This document shows positions 7,145-7,635 of a stretch of 7,635 bases of DNA, piece after piece (positions within the stretch are counted from its first letter, which is position 1; every line of letters starts with the position of its first letter). The notes beneath the pieces are model-generated. The model was not told the DNA's origin and ran no database searches. It saw only the letters and a program-made list of their open reading frames with translations. Source of the DNA: Prevotellaceae bacterium (GTDB lineage: Bacteria; Bacteroidota; Bacteroidia; Bacteroidales; UBA932); assembly GCA_031259225.1 (NCBI GenBank), contig JAIRLT010000034.1, forward strand, positions 1-7,635. The letters run 5' to 3'. Position numbers and translations under genes: made by a program.

Positions 7145-7542
7145 GACTTTGCACCAAAGTCAGGCGATTTTGCGCCAAAGTTAGGCGACTTTACGCCAAA
7201 GTCAGGCGACTTTACGCCAAAGTCAGGTGACTTTACGCCAAAGTCAGGCGACTTTGCGCTAAAGTCAGGCGACTTTATGCCGAAATTATTAGTATTTGCA
7301 TTAAATTCGCTTGTGTTTTTATTCATTTTGGTTGAATTTTCGTTAAAGTTGTACATTTTTTTACATAAATTCAAAAATTTTATGTCAAAATGATACTCTT
7401 TTGCGATAAATAGAACATATTTGTAATAAAATATGAGCGAAACCGGTAAATAAAAAAGAAAAGACACAGGATGAAACATCGGCTGAGTAAGTTCAAGTAG
7501 TAAATGCAACTGAGATAAGAAATAGCCGTTTACGGCTTCCAT
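7105..7542 (-). CDS. Doubtful heptad-repeat hypothetical protein
   Basis: An open frame of 145 codons runs from ATG 7542 to TGA 7105. Residues 1-60 are rich in Phe, Leu and Tyr and include a possible membrane segment (PVSFLFYLPVSLIFYYKYVLF). Residues 64 to about 139 are heptads of pattern x-x-F-x-x-(K/N)-(S/T): degenerate at first (YNFNENS, TKMNKNT, SEFNANT), then near-identical SPDFGVK or SPDFGAK units. Met63 (7356) and Met73 (7326) are alternative starts that would keep only the repeat part. Because the unit length is 21 bp, any frame without a stop stays open, and the plus strand of the array is also open for about 80 codons, so this may be non-coding. It lies upstream of susC in the same direction. 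I recognise no family. Confidence 0.25.
   Translation of the reverse strand: MEAVNGYFLSQLHLLLELTQPMFHPVSFLFYLPVSLIFYYKYVLFIAKEYHFDIKFLNLCKKMYNFNENSTKMNKNTSEFNANTNNFGIKSPDFSAKSPDFGVKSPDFGVKSPDFGVKSPNFGAKSPDFGAKSHAFYMPRRETSH
7145..7354. repeat. 21-bp tandem repeat array with internal dyads
   Basis: Ten consecutive 21-bp units start at 7145, 7166, 7187, 7208, 7229, 7250, 7271, 7292, 7313 and 7334. The consensus on the plus strand is GACTTTrCGCCAAAGTCAGG plus a final C. The first six units are nearly identical. Unit seven keeps its left half, and units eight to ten are strongly decayed, recognisable by phase and a few shared bases. Units 1, 3, 4, 5 and 6 each contain the perfect inverted repeat GACTTT-N5-AAAGTC, so dyads recur every two helical turns. 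In unit 2 both arms differ (GATTTT and AAAGTT) but still pair in plus-strand RNA through G-U. The array ends 120 bp before the susC start. Confidence 0.85.
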
Positions 7543-7572
7543 GTCAATAGCATACCATGAAAATGAACGATT

Positions 7573-7612
7573 TTGTCCGTTAGGACATATACCGTGAATG
7601 TCCTACGGACAA
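7573..7612. repeat. Long hairpin, probable dispersed extragenic repeat
   Basis: TTGTCCGTTAGGACAT (7573-7588) and ATGTCCTACGGACAA (7598-7612) are complementary except for one bulged base, giving a stem of about 15 bp around a 9-nt loop. The two arms each repeat a GTCC/GGAC core. No T-tract follows on either strand. It resembles the hairpin extragenic repeats found scattered in Bacteroidota genomes. It could alternatively end transcription of a gene lying beyond the window. Confidence 0.6.
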
Positions 7613-7635
7613 TCTAAGAGGCGTGTAGGATGCGT

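Noticed and set aside
6678..7178. 166-codon minus-strand frame overlapping the susC start
   Set aside because: It overlaps the signal peptide and regulatory-like domain of SusC in another frame and has no plausible protein features of its own.
7176..7183. TAACTTTG on the minus strand as a -7 promoter box for susC
   Set aside because: It arises from one variant repeat unit, and no TTTG lies 19-21 nt upstream; the nearest repeat-derived TTTG gives a 13-nt spacer.
7145..7354. CRISPR array
   Set aside because: The units are contiguous 21-mers with no unique spacers between them, so this is a plain tandem repeat.

Overview
The window looks like Bacteroidota (Bacteroidales-like) DNA. It has an adjacent SusC/SusD pair, lipoproteins with acidic residues just after the lipobox cysteine, A+T-rich spacers without Shine-Dalgarno motifs, and one textbook Bacteroidota promoter (TTTG-N19-TATATTTG). 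All genes I can support read on the minus strand. No species can be assigned from sequence alone.

Right to left, in the direction of transcription: positions 7573-7612 hold a near-perfect hairpin typical of a dispersed extragenic repeat. Positions 7145-7354 hold ten 21-bp tandem units, most carrying the dyad GACTTT-N5-AAAGTC, inside a doubtful 145-codon open frame. About 120 bp further on starts the main operon: a SusC/RagA-like TonB-dependent outer-membrane transporter (7024-3551), a SusD/RagB-like surface lipoprotein (3528-1642) and a small DUF5018-like lipoprotein (1609-1163). The gaps are only 22 and 32 bp, so the three are very probably co-transcribed. SusD should capture a ligand, probably a glycan or glycan-derived oligomer, and pass it to the SusC channel. 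The third protein may be an accessory surface binder, but it is short and stops right beside a repeat block. No hydrolase, lyase, sulfatase, sigma/anti-sigma pair or sensor lies in the window, so the substrate cannot be inferred.

Positions about 855-1150 are a mosaic of non-coding dispersed repeats. Beyond it, a strong minus-strand promoter (791-821) fires into a region without an obvious gene but with striking RNA structure. There is an AU hairpin (738-756), a 122-nt rod (596-717), and an 11-nt sequence in the rod's terminal loop that is perfectly complementary to a downstream 11-mer followed by six T. This is either a stand-alone small RNA (a 6S-Flavo-type 6S RNA is my leading guess) or a long structured leader for the next gene, a 52-residue lipoprotein (372-214). 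The left end (44-212) is a nested palindromic repeat built from CCGTCGG/CCGACGG and GGGCT/AGCCC hairpins.

The most noteworthy items are the promoter-driven structured RNA, the dyad-bearing 21-bp array upstream of susC, and the short lipoprotein next to the RNA.
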